From the NCBI RefSeq assembly GCF_003626735.1, contig NZ_RBHX01000001.1, forward strand, positions 2,170,001 to 2,234,000: 64,000 nt of DNA, in the 5' to 3' direction. This DNA comes from Microbacterium sp. CGR2. GTDB taxonomy: Bacteria; Actinomycetota; Actinomycetes; Actinomycetales; Microbacteriaceae. Position 1 is the stretch's first letter. Every line of letters starts with the position of its first letter. The notes beneath the pieces are model-generated. The model made no database searches, was not told the origin of the DNA, and worked only from the letters and a program-made list of their open reading frames with translations. A program made the translations under genes and the position numbers. This document shows, in pieces, positions 31,264 to 39,161 of this stretch.

Positions 31264-31385
31264 GGGGCGCAAGGGGAGTACTCCCGTCTGCGGCGGTGTC
31301 GTCACTACGGACATGAAGTCATGTCCCGGCCCGTCGGCCCGCAAGGGCGGAGGAGACCTGGCACCCGCTTCGCGGGCTGCCTCGA
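31264..31385 (+). promoter_or_regulatory. Structured leader, candidate yybP-ykoY (manganese) riboswitch
   Basis: This lies in the 334-base gap between glsA and the next gene. It contains AAGGGGAGTA (31271-31280), which matches the conserved GGGGAGTA start of the yybP-ykoY aptamer, then TCGTCACTACGG. A perfect hairpin follows (GGACATGA at 31309-31316 with TCATGTCC at 31319-31326), then a GGCC-rich stem, then GGAGACC near the expected GCAAGACC position. A CCCGC-TTC-GCGGG hairpin (about 31364-31377) could be the expression platform. The match is partial and was made from memory of the consensus. Confidence 0.45.
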
Positions 31386-31445
31386 CCCCTGCCGTCGTCT
31401 GACGTCGTGGATCCGGTGGCTCGCACCGCCCACGAAAGGGACACC

Positions 31446-32333
31446 ATGAGCAAGCTCTCCCGTCTGATCGGCATGGCCTCAGAGGCACTTGAGAAGAACT
31501 CCGGTTCGGGGCGCGGCTCATCCTCGAACGACTCCGGTTCCACGGACTGGACCGGGATGCTGCGTGGAGCCGTCGACGCCGTGCGCGGCCCGGCCGATCA
31601 GACGCCGCGAGAGACCGGCGGGCGTCCGTCCGCGTCACCTGCGGGGTCGCCCGCGGATCCCTATGCGCCGCCGCCCGCTCCCGGCGCCGTCGCCGGATCT
31701 CCTTCGCGCCCCGGTGCGCGTCCTGGGGGCGCAGGCAGTGACGCCGATCGCGCGGCCATCGCGCGGTACGACTACCTTCTCCAGACCGCCGACCCGCACC
31801 GGATCGAACAGATTCACCGCGACGCCTTCGCCCGCCTGACACCGCAGCAGCGGTCTCTGGTCGAAGAGCGGATGCGCGCGGAGTTCTCCCCGGGAGAGCG
31901 CCCCCGTTCGTCCTCGCCGGACGATCTCGCCCGGGCGGCAGGGCGCGCCGAGGCTCTGCGTCCTGGAAAGATGCGCGGGCTCCTGTCTCGGGTACGCGGT
32001 GCAGGCGTGGGTGGCGGTGCCGCGGTCGTCGCCGGTGGCGCGGCGGTCGGCGTCCTCGGCGCGGTTGCCGGTGGGGCGGTGCTCAGCACAGTGGCCGCTC
32101 CGCTTCTCGAGCAGGCGGCAGGTCTCGGTGTCGACTTCTCCGCGCTGGCCGAAGGTATCGACATCGAGGCCCTCGCATCCGGCGTCGATGTCGATGCGCT
32201 CGCCGGTGGGGCGGAGGGCATCGTGGGCTCGGTCGGTGAATCCGTCTCCGGACTCGGCGAGACGGCGACAGGCTGGGGAGACCGACTCGGCGACCTCGGC
32301 ATCCCGGGCATCGGCGATATCTTCGGTCGCTGA
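31446..32333 (+). CDS. Hypothetical protein with glycine/alanine-rich C-terminus
   Basis: A 295-residue protein of no known function. The first 100 residues are polar and rich in Ser, Gly and Pro. A conserved-looking alpha-helical segment follows (about 100-150): ARYDYLLQTADPHRIEQIHR, FARLTPQQRSLVEERMRAE. Residues about 180-220 are glycine/alanine-rich and could insert into a membrane (GGGAAVVAGGAAVGVLGAVA). The end is acidic repeats of the form ALAEGIDIEALASGVDVDAL. Similar actinobacterial proteins are sometimes labelled cation-transporting ATPase, which the sequence does not support. The ATG at 31446 has AAAGG upstream. It follows the candidate manganese riboswitch. Confidence 0.8.
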   Translation: MSKLSRLIGMASEALEKNSGSGRGSSSNDSGSTDWTGMLRGAVDAVRGPADQTPRETGGRPSASPAGSPADPYAPPPAPGAVAGSPSRPGARPGGAGSDADRAAIARYDYLLQTADPHRIEQIHRDAFARLTPQQRSLVEERMRAEFSPGERPRSSSPDDLARAAGRAEALRPGKMRGLLSRVRGAGVGGGAAVVAGGAAVGVLGAVAGGAVLSTVAAPLLEQAAGLGVDFSALAEGIDIEALASGVDVDALAGGAEGIVGSVGESVSGLGETATGWGDRLGDLGIPGIGDIFGR

Positions 32334-32341
32334 GGGAGAGG

Positions 32342-32414
32342 TGCCCCCGCTGGGACTCGAACCCAGACTGAAGCGATTTTAAGTCGCCTGCCTCTGCCAT
32401 TGGGCTACGGGGGC
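32342..32414 (-). tRNA. tRNA with anticodon UAA (Leu by anticodon), class I shape
   Basis: On the minus strand a 73-base cloverleaf folds fully. The acceptor is GCCCCCG/CGGGGGC with discriminator A, the D arm is GCCC/AGGC, and the anticodon arm is GGCGA/TCGCT with loop CTTAAAA. The variable loop has only five bases (TCAGT), and the T arm is CTGGG-TTCGAGT-CCCAG. CCA is not encoded (CCT follows). By its anticodon it would read UUA leucine codons. However, bacterial leucine tRNAs normally have a long variable arm, which is missing here, so the amino acid identity is uncertain. Confidence 0.85.
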
Positions 32415-32492
32415 CATCCGTCAGCCTAGCCGGGCGTCTGCGGGGCTGACGGGAGCGGGGTGCGGAAACGCGCCACGTCGTAGGGTGGGGGA

Positions 32493-33740
32493 GTGCTCGA
32501 CCTCATCGACGAACTGAGCCCTGCCCACCGACCGCCGTCCGTCGCCCCGGAGTGGGACGATCCGAAGCGGTTCTGGCCGCGCTTGTCTGCAGCGACCGAG
32601 CACCGTCCCGCACCCGTCGCCGTGATCGATCGGGAGGCGCTCCGCTACAACGCGATGGATCTGCTGGTGCGCTCCGGTGGTCTGCCGATCCGGGTGGCCA
32701 CGAAGTCCGTGCGCGTACGCGCGGTGCTCGATGCCGTGCTCCGGCTCCCCGGATACCGGGGCATCCTCGCCTTCACCCTCTCCGAGGCGCTGTGGCTTTC
32801 GCACTCGCATGACGACATCGTCGTGGGCTACCCCACGGTCGATCGGGCGGCTCTCGAGCGACTTCTCGCGGATGAGCGCGCAGTCCGGCGCATCACGCTC
32901 ATGGTCGACGACCTCGCTCACCTCGACCTGATCGACAGCGTGGCGGGCCCGGGCGCGCGCCCTGAGGTTCGTGTCGCCATCGACGTCGACGCGTCCTGGC
33001 GGTCGGCGCTGCTCGGACACATCGGCGTGCGTCGATCCGCGCTCTTCACTGCGGGCGAGGTAGCCGCTTTCGCCAGGAAAGTCGTCGCTCGCCGTGGATT
33101 CCGGCTGGTGGGCCTTCAGATGTACGACGCCCAGATCGCCGGCCAGGGCGATGCGGCAGGACGCGATGCCGCGTTGATCCGTCTGGTCCAGAGACGCTCG
33201 CAGAGCGAACTCCGCGAGCGTCGGGCGGTGATCGTCGAGGCGGTCTCGGCCGTCACGCCGCTCGACTTCTTGAACGGCGGCGGCACCGGCTCGCTCGAGT
33301 TCTCGGGCAGCGACGAATCCCTGACCGAGGCGAGCGCCGGCAGTGGACTGCTGGGCGGCCATCTCTTCGACGGCTACCGATCGTTCCGGCCCGCCCCGGC
33401 GGCCGCGTTCGCCTTCGACGTCGTGCGACGTCCGACGCCCGACATCGCGACCGTGCTCGGCGGCGGGTGGATCGCCTCCGGTCCTGCCCTGCCTTCCCGC
33501 CAGCCGCTGCCGACGTGGCCGGAAGGTCTGCGCACCCTTTCGCGTGAAGCGGCGGGTGAGGTGCAGACCCCGCTGCAGGGCCGCACGGCCTCGTCCCTGC
33601 GCGTGGGCGACCGGGTATGGTTCCGGCATGCCAAGAGCGGCGAGCCCGCCGAGCGCGTCGAACGCTATCACCTGGTCTCCGGCGACGAAGTCATCGACGA
33701 ACTGCCGACCTATCGCGGCGAGGGAAAGGCGTTCCTGTGA
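32493..33740 (+). CDS. PLP-dependent alanine racemase/D-threonine aldolase-like protein
   Basis: A fold type III PLP enzyme of 415 residues. The alanine racemase-like barrel has the PLP lysine in IRVATKSVR (Lys71). Phosphate-binding segments such as LNGGGTGSLEFS are near residue 265, and a C-terminal beta domain carries the second set of metal-site residues seen in D-serine dehydratase and D-threonine aldolase relatives. The substrate is probably a D- or beta-hydroxy amino acid. The GTG start follows a TAGGGT box by six bases. Its stop overlaps the start of the following oxidase (GTGA), a tight link that hints at a joint pathway. Confidence 0.85.
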   Translation: MLDLIDELSPAHRPPSVAPEWDDPKRFWPRLSAATEHRPAPVAVIDREALRYNAMDLLVRSGGLPIRVATKSVRVRAVLDAVLRLPGYRGILAFTLSEALWLSHSHDDIVVGYPTVDRAALERLLADERAVRRITLMVDDLAHLDLIDSVAGPGARPEVRVAIDVDASWRSALLGHIGVRRSALFTAGEVAAFARKVVARRGFRLVGLQMYDAQIAGQGDAAGRDAALIRLVQRRSQSELRERRAVIVEAVSAVTPLDFLNGGGTGSLEFSGSDESLTEASAGSGLLGGHLFDGYRSFRPAPAAAFAFDVVRRPTPDIATVLGGGWIASGPALPSRQPLPTWPEGLRTLSREAAGEVQTPLQGRTASSLRVGDRVWFRHAKSGEPAERVERYHLVSGDEVIDELPTYRGEGKAFL

Positions 33741-35050
33741 CGAGGATCGGCGGCACCTGGCAGAACTGGGCGCGCTCGGCATCGGTCCGCCCGTTGCGGG
33801 TAGAGCGTCCCCGGAGCCCGGAAGGGGTTCAGCGCGCGGTGGTGGCCGCCGGACGCCACGGACTGCCGGTGAAGGCCGTCGGCGCCGGACACAGTTTCAC
33901 CGGGATCGCGGTCGCCCCGGGCGTACTGCTGGAGCTCGACGACATGCAGGGCCTGGTGAGAGCGGATGCCGTCACCGGTCGCGCGACGCTGTTGGCGGGT
34001 ACGCGGTTGCACCGAATCCCTTCCCTTCTCGCGCGGCACGGCCTCGCGATGGAGAATCTCGGCGACATCGATCGGCAGTCGATCGCCGGTGCCATCTCCA
34101 CGGGGACGCACGGCACCGGTGCGGCTTTCCCCGGTCTGGCCGCCCAGGTCGTCGGTCTCACGATGGTCACGGCGTCGGGGGAGTTCCTCCGCATCGATGA
34201 GGAGCACAACAGCGAGCTCCTCCCGGGCGCGGCGCTCGGCCTCGGCGCCCTCGGGATCATCGTGGAGGTGACGCTGCAGTGCGTGCCGGCGTTCCTCCTG
34301 CATGCGATCGACGAGCCGGCGCCGCTGGAGGACGTGCTTGTGACGCTGACGGACCGCGTCGCGGCATCCGATCATTTCGAGTTCTACTGGTTCCCGCACA
34401 CGGAGGTCGCCCTCACGAAGCGTCAGACCCGTCAGTCGGAGTCCGACGTGCGCAAGCCACTCCCTACCGTGGGGAAGTGGATCGACGAGACGCTCCTCTC
34501 CAATGGCGTCTACCGCGTCACCTGCGCGGCGGGCCAGCTGGTCCCCGCGATCACCCCACGGGTGAGCCGGCTCGCGGTCACACTCACCGGCAACCGTGAG
34601 TACATCGACCTCTCGCATCGCGTGCTCACGCAGAGTCGCACCGTCCGCTTCCGGGAGACGGAGTACGCGCTGGCCGTCGAGAACGTCGTACCGGCGTTCC
34701 GGGAGGTGACCCGCTTGATCGCCCGCCGCGGGTGGCGCATCGAGTTCCCGGTGGAGGTGCGCTTCGCCCGCGAGGACGATCGCTGGCTCTCGACCGCATA
34801 CGGCCGCGCGACCGCGTACATCGCCGTGCACCGCTACTGGCGCGCGGACCCGACCGAGTACTTCGAAGCTGTCGAGACGATCATGCGCGAACACGGAGGC
34901 CGGCCGCACTGGGGGAAGCTTCATACGCTGACGGCGGGGCAGCTGCGCGAGGTGTACCCGCGCTTCGGCGACTTCCTCGATCTCCGCGACCGGCTCGATC
35001 CCGAACGCCGATTCACCAACCGCTACCTCGACCGGGTCCTGGGGGAGTGA
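33737..35050 (+). CDS. FAD-linked sugar-lactone oxidase (D-arabinono-1,4-lactone oxidase type)
   Basis: A 437-residue flavoprotein of the VAO family. The N-terminal FAD-binding domain shows VKAVGAGHSFTGIAV, with the histidine that can bind the flavin. SIAGAISTGTHGTG follows, then the ALO-type C-terminal domain. The terminus ends with a conserved HTLTAGQLREVYPRFGDFL and DPERRFTNRYLDRVLG. Relatives oxidise aldonolactones or alditols and make hydrogen peroxide. The GTG start at 33737 overlaps the upstream PLP gene by four bases. No signal peptide is seen, so the enzyme is probably cytoplasmic. Confidence 0.92.
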   Translation: MTRIGGTWQNWARSASVRPLRVERPRSPEGVQRAVVAAGRHGLPVKAVGAGHSFTGIAVAPGVLLELDDMQGLVRADAVTGRATLLAGTRLHRIPSLLARHGLAMENLGDIDRQSIAGAISTGTHGTGAAFPGLAAQVVGLTMVTASGEFLRIDEEHNSELLPGAALGLGALGIIVEVTLQCVPAFLLHAIDEPAPLEDVLVTLTDRVAASDHFEFYWFPHTEVALTKRQTRQSESDVRKPLPTVGKWIDETLLSNGVYRVTCAAGQLVPAITPRVSRLAVTLTGNREYIDLSHRVLTQSRTVRFRETEYALAVENVVPAFREVTRLIARRGWRIEFPVEVRFAREDDRWLSTAYGRATAYIAVHRYWRADPTEYFEAVETIMREHGGRPHWGKLHTLTAGQLREVYPRFGDFLDLRDRLDPERRFTNRYLDRVLGE

Positions 35051-35138
35051 CACAGGCTCCTCTCTGGCGGGCTGCGCCCAGTGCACGTGCAGACAGCCCG
35101 TCTAGGATGAGAGAAACACGAGGAAGGGTGGGCCTCTG

Positions 35139-35705
35139 ATGGAATGGCTCGTGCCAGTACTGATCGTCGTCGGAGTGATCCTCCTCGTCGGCATCTATCT
35201 CTGGGCCACGTACAACTCGCTGGTGCAGCTCAAGATCCGCGTCGACGAGGCGTGGAGCGGCATCACGGTGCAACTGAAGCGGCGAGCCGACCTCATTCCC
35301 AACCTCATCGAGACGGTCAAGGGATACGCCTCTCACGAGAAGGCGGTCTTCGAGAACGTCACCCGCGCGCGTGCCGAGACTCTGTCAGCGGGCGGACCAG
35401 GTGAGGCCGGCATCGCCGAGGGGCACCTTCATCAGGCGCTCCGCAGCCTTTTCGCGGTCGCTGAGGCCTACCCGCAGCTGCAGGCCAGCCAGAACTTCCT
35501 CCAGCTGCAGCAGTCGCTGGTCGACACGGAAGACAAGATCCAGGCCGCCCGCCGCTTCTACAACGGTGGCGTGCGTGAGCTGAACACCAAGATCAAGGTC
35601 TTCCCGAACAACCTGTTCGCCAAGGGGCTCGGTTTCACCGAGCGTGAGTTCTTCGAGGTGGCAGACAGCGGAGCCATCTCCGAGCCGCCGCGCGTTCAGT
35701 TCTGA
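35139..35705 (+). CDS. lemA: LemA family protein
   Basis: A small membrane-bound protein of 188 residues. One N-terminal helix (about 4-24, VPVLIVVGVILLVGIYLW) is followed by the LemA helical bundle: YNSLVQLKIRVDEAWSGITV, RRADLIPNLIETVKGYASHE and RRFYNGGVRELNTKIKVFPN. The YN and RRADLIPNL segments are diagnostic. The function in bacteria is unclear; it often pairs with a TPM-domain protein, which is not present here. A TAGGAT box lies about 30 bases before the ATG, so the transcript has a short leader. Confidence 0.95.
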   Translation: MEWLVPVLIVVGVILLVGIYLWATYNSLVQLKIRVDEAWSGITVQLKRRADLIPNLIETVKGYASHEKAVFENVTRARAETLSAGGPGEAGIAEGHLHQALRSLFAVAEAYPQLQASQNFLQLQQSLVDTEDKIQAARRFYNGGVRELNTKIKVFPNNLFAKGLGFTEREFFEVADSGAISEPPRVQF

Positions 35706-35736
35706 CCTCTCTCACGCAACTCGCTTCCTGGCGGGT

Positions 35737-36639
35737 TCACCACGCGGAGAGCACGAGATCATCGGCGGTGAACGACACGTCTCCGCGCACCGTCCAGGAG
35801 TCCGTTCGGTAGGTGGTCATGCGGGCTGCGCCGTCCTGGCCGGTTCCCTCGACAGTGGCCACCAGCACACCGTCGTCCGCGGTGAACGCCGTCGCCGACA
35901 GGGCCAGGACGGGCAGCTTCTCGATGCGATACCGAACCTCGGCGACGGTGCTGAACTCGGTTCCCCAGGGAATTCGGATGCCGCACCCTGACGGCGCTGC
36001 ATCAGCGGGAGCGGTGCAGGCTTCGAGGTGTTCGTCGAGCTTCTGCTGAGCGGCTTCCGTCGCCTCGGGTCGCAGGACCGCCGTGATCTCCGCCGTCGAG
36101 CTCTGCGACGGCAGCACCGGTACTTCGCTGCTGCCTTCAAGGAGTCCCGTCGGGGCCGCTTCGACCACGTACGTTGCGGGGATGAGCAGGACCTCCTTGC
36201 CGACCGCGACGGCTTCGCCGCCGATCGCCACGAACTCGCCCGTCGTGGCGCTCGCCGTGATCGTTCCCATCCCGGACTCATCGACCGTCCAGCGCCCGTC
36301 GGCGACGGACATCCGAAGGCGCGCGGTGTGCTCCTCGTCCGAGAGGCGGAACGACACCTCGGCCGTCGCACCTGCTTCGGATTCGCGAACCCGTGACACC
36401 CGGGCGCTCTCGACGTACTCGCTGGCCCCGCCGAACGCGGCCAGGGCCGGAGCCGATGCGTCGATACCGGTGGCCTTCACCGCCGCAGGGTCACCGGACT
36501 CGAGAGCCCTCAGGTAGGCCGCCGCGGCTTCCTCAGCGGTCGCCGGTCGACTCGACGCCTGCCAGGCCCACAGGCCGACGGCGAGCATGATCATCACACC
36601 GGCCGCGCCTCCGATCCACCACCAGCGCTTCCGCGTCAC
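35737..36639 (-). CDS. Membrane-anchored hypothetical protein
   Basis: A 300-residue protein with one N-terminal helix after basic residues (KRWWWIGGAAGVMIMLAVGL) and the rest predicted outside the cell. The extracellular part starts with a helix that looks like a small NTF2/DUF4878-like domain (EEAAAAYLRALESGDPAAVK, then a variable linker). Two beta-rich segments follow. One carries two cysteines (LEACTAPADAAPSGCGI) that could form a disulfide. No family was recognised with confidence. The GTG at 36639 overlaps the stop of the upstream YcaQ-like gene by four bases (GTGA). It is convergent with lemA, 31 bases apart. Confidence 0.75.
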   Translation of the reverse strand: MTRKRWWWIGGAAGVMIMLAVGLWAWQASSRPATAEEAAAAYLRALESGDPAAVKATGIDASAPALAAFGGASEYVESARVSRVRESEAGATAEVSFRLSDEEHTARLRMSVADGRWTVDESGMGTITASATTGEFVAIGGEAVAVGKEVLLIPATYVVEAAPTGLLEGSSEVPVLPSQSSTAEITAVLRPEATEAAQQKLDEHLEACTAPADAAPSGCGIRIPWGTEFSTVAEVRYRIEKLPVLALSATAFTADDGVLVATVEGTGQDGAARMTTYRTDSWTVRGDVSFTADDLVLSAW

Positions 36640-37895
36640 GGCGCGCTCTCCCGGACGTGCATGTGACGGTAAACCGAGGATGCCGCATTGCCCTGAAGCT
36701 CGCGGTGCAGCGCGTCGGTGGCGTCGCCCCACCCCGAGACCGACACCTGCTCGAGCCCTTGCCACCGTGCGGCGAGTGCCAATTCCGTGGCGACCGCCGC
36801 CGCATCGTCGGGTCGGGCCTGCGGTTCCCACCATGCCGACTGCACCCGCAACGTGGATGACGCACGGTCGGCCTTCAGATCGACCCGCGCAACGATGCGG
36901 TCGCCGACGAGGACGGGGAGGGAGTAGTAGCCGAAGCGTCGCTTCGCGGCCGGCACGTAGATCTCGATGCGATAGTCGAGGTCGAAGGCGCGCAGCGCCC
37001 GGTCGCGGAACCAGACCACGGGATCGAAGGGCGTCAGTATCGCCGCCGCGGCGACTCTTCGAGGCAGCACGGACTCTCGGTGTCGCCACGCGGGGAGGGG
37101 GCGGCCGCCCCGCTCCCACCCGCGCACCTGCGCCGGGTGGAGCTCGCCGATGTCGACGAGGTCGGCGATCGACTGCGCGACCGCGGCCCGGTCCCGGATT
37201 CGGTAGTAGTCGGCCAGGTCGGACTGCGTCGCCACACCGCTGGACCGCGCCGCTCGGCGGATCAGCTCCCGGATCGCATCGGCGCGGGGGATCTGCTGCG
37301 CGCGGATGTGCTCTGGGATGACATGTTCGGCGAGGGCGTATGTGCGCTCGAACCCGCGGCGTCCGCTGACGGCCACGTCGCCGGTGCGCCACAGATACTC
37401 GAGTGCGAGCTTCACCTCGTCCCAGTCCCACCAGGTTCCTCGCTCGCGCGGCGCATCGGCGCGGATGTCGGCAGGGCGCAGCGGGCCGCGCACGCGCAAC
37501 TCATCCTGCACCCACTGCACGGTGCGAGCGTTGCTGCTCATCCAGGAGTCTTCGCCGGTCAGCCGTCGACGGAAGGCATCCATCCGGAACCGCCACAGCG
37601 GCCAGTCCTCGATCGGGATGAAGGTCGCTTCGTGCGCGAGATACTCCACGTAGTGGGTGGTCCCGGCCAGGAACACCCGGTCGAGCAGCGCAGGCTCATA
37701 CACCCCCAGGCGAGAGAACAGCGGCAGATAGTGGGACCGAGCGAAGACGTTGACCGAGTCGATCTGCAGCACTCCCAGTCGCTCCATCACCCGGTGCACA
37801 TGACGCGCGGTCACAGCGGCGGGGCGAGCGCGGGTGAAGCCCTGAGCGGCCAGAGCGATGCGGCGTGCCTGGGCGGCGCTGAGGGTCTCTGTCAC
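36636..37895 (-). CDS. YcaQ-like winged-helix protein, predicted DNA glycosylase
   Basis: A 419-residue member of the HTH_42 (DUF1006) family related to E. coli YcaQ and Streptomyces AlkZ, which remove bases at DNA crosslinks or alkylated sites. The catalytic segment is LGVLQIDSVNV, with Gln44 and Asp46. That is the Q-x-D version found in the YcaQ-like branch, while AlkZ-like proteins have Q-x-Q. Three winged-helix units follow, and a C-terminal beta barrel has YIPAAKRRFGYYSLPVL-like residues. The GTG at 37895 lies six bases after a TACGCT box on the minus strand. It shares an operon with the membrane hypothetical. Confidence 0.88.
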   Translation of the reverse strand: MTETLSAAQARRIALAAQGFTRARPAAVTARHVHRVMERLGVLQIDSVNVFARSHYLPLFSRLGVYEPALLDRVFLAGTTHYVEYLAHEATFIPIEDWPLWRFRMDAFRRRLTGEDSWMSSNARTVQWVQDELRVRGPLRPADIRADAPRERGTWWDWDEVKLALEYLWRTGDVAVSGRRGFERTYALAEHVIPEHIRAQQIPRADAIRELIRRAARSSGVATQSDLADYYRIRDRAAVAQSIADLVDIGELHPAQVRGWERGGRPLPAWRHRESVLPRRVAAAAILTPFDPVVWFRDRALRAFDLDYRIEIYVPAAKRRFGYYSLPVLVGDRIVARVDLKADRASSTLRVQSAWWEPQARPDDAAAVATELALAARWQGLEQVSVSGWGDATDALHRELQGNAASSVYRHMHVRESAP

Positions 37896-37964
37896 GCCGT
37901 CAGCGTATCGCCGCCCGCCGACATCGCGTCACGACCGTTCCGATGAGCGCTCTAGACTTGGGCG

Positions 37965-39161
37965 ATGAGCGAGGACCAGCGACCCCGGCTGCGAGATCTC
38001 TTCCGTCCGCGCCCGGTCTCGACGGATCGGACGGTGACGACCGAAGCCGATGCGGCGGTACCGCGCCCGCTGCGCATATCCGCCGCATACGCCTGGCGAC
38101 TTCTGCTCCTCGCGGCCGCGATCGGCGTGTTCATCTGGCTCGTGATGCTGCTGAAGCTGCTGGTGATCCCGCTCATGGTCGGCATCCTGATCACGGCCCT
38201 GCTCTGGCCCGCGTTGGATTGGATGCTGCGCCACCGCTTCCCGCGTTGGCTGGCGATCCTGATCGCCCTCGTGGGCACTCTGGCCATCGTCGCCGGCCTC
38301 CTGTCGCTGGTCATCTGGCAGGTGCGGGTCGAGCTGCCGGAGGTCCGCGAAAGCACGGGCGAGTCGTTCGACCGGTTCCAGGTCTGGCTCCACGAAGGGC
38401 CGCTGCAGCTGTCAGATCGTCAGATCGCCGACTACCTCGATCAGGGGCTGGGCATGCTCAACGAGCAGGCCCAGGTGCTCTGGACAGGAGCGCTCGCGAT
38501 CGGCTCGACCGTGGGCCACGTGGTCACCGGCGCGGTACTGTCGCTGTTCATCCTCATCTGCCTTCTGGCCGACGGTGCCGGCATCTGGTGCTGGACCGTC
38601 AAGCTCTTCCCGCGTGACGCCCGTGCGGCCGTCGACGGCGCGGCACGCAACGGCTGGCGGACGATCGTCAACTACGCCAGGACGCAGTTGTTCGTCGCGA
38701 CCATCGACGCGATCGGCATCGGTCTCGGAGCGTTCCTGCTGCAGGTGCCGCTCGCCCTGCCGGTCGCCGTGCTCGTCTTCCTCGGTTCGTTCATCCCGAT
38801 CGTGGGAGCCGTGGTCACCGGCGCCGTGGCGGTGTTCCTCGCGCTCGTCTACAACGGACCGTGGATCGCGCTGTGGATGCTGCTCGTCGTCCTGGCCGTG
38901 CAGCAGATCGAGGGGCATATCCTCCAGCCGATCATGATGGGGTCCGCGGTGAAGGTGCACCCGTTGGCCGTCGTCCTCGTCGTGGCGGGTGGGGCCATGA
39001 TCGCGGGTATCCCCGGCGCACTCTTCGCTGTGCCGCTCGCCGCGTTCGTCAATGTCGCAGCAGTGACCCTGGGCTCCGGCTCCTGGCGCACAGGTGATCT
39101 GCCCAGCGGAGACCTTATCTGGAGTACAGTGCCGCGCGAGCGGCCGCGGAGGAATCGATGA
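37965..39161 (+). CDS. AI-2E family transporter
   Basis: A 398-residue membrane protein of the AI-2E exporter (formerly PerM/UPF0118) family with about eight helices. After a basic N-terminus, paired helices begin at AYAWRLLLLAAAIGVFIWLV. A long extracytoplasmic loop (about 130-185) follows. The signature LGSFIPIVGAVVTGAVAVFL and QQIEGHILQPIMMGSAVKVH lie in the last third. Family members export signalling molecules or ions; the substrate is not known. The ATG follows a TAGACT box by six bases, and its stop overlaps ilvA by four bases. Confidence 0.93.
   Translation: MSEDQRPRLRDLFRPRPVSTDRTVTTEADAAVPRPLRISAAYAWRLLLLAAAIGVFIWLVMLLKLLVIPLMVGILITALLWPALDWMLRHRFPRWLAILIALVGTLAIVAGLLSLVIWQVRVELPEVRESTGESFDRFQVWLHEGPLQLSDRQIADYLDQGLGMLNEQAQVLWTGALAIGSTVGHVVTGAVLSLFILICLLADGAGIWCWTVKLFPRDARAAVDGAARNGWRTIVNYARTQLFVATIDAIGIGLGAFLLQVPLALPVAVLVFLGSFIPIVGAVVTGAVAVFLALVYNGPWIALWMLLVVLAVQQIEGHILQPIMMGSAVKVHPLAVVLVVAGGAMIAGIPGALFAVPLAAFVNVAAVTLGSGSWRTGDLPSGDLIWSTVPRERPRRNR

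Noticed and set aside
32342..32414. Reading this tRNA as a suppressor or lysine tRNA
   Set aside because: With the 5-bp anticodon stem GGCGA/TCGCT the seven-base loop is fixed, and the anticodon is UAA. UUA or UUU would need a shifted loop.
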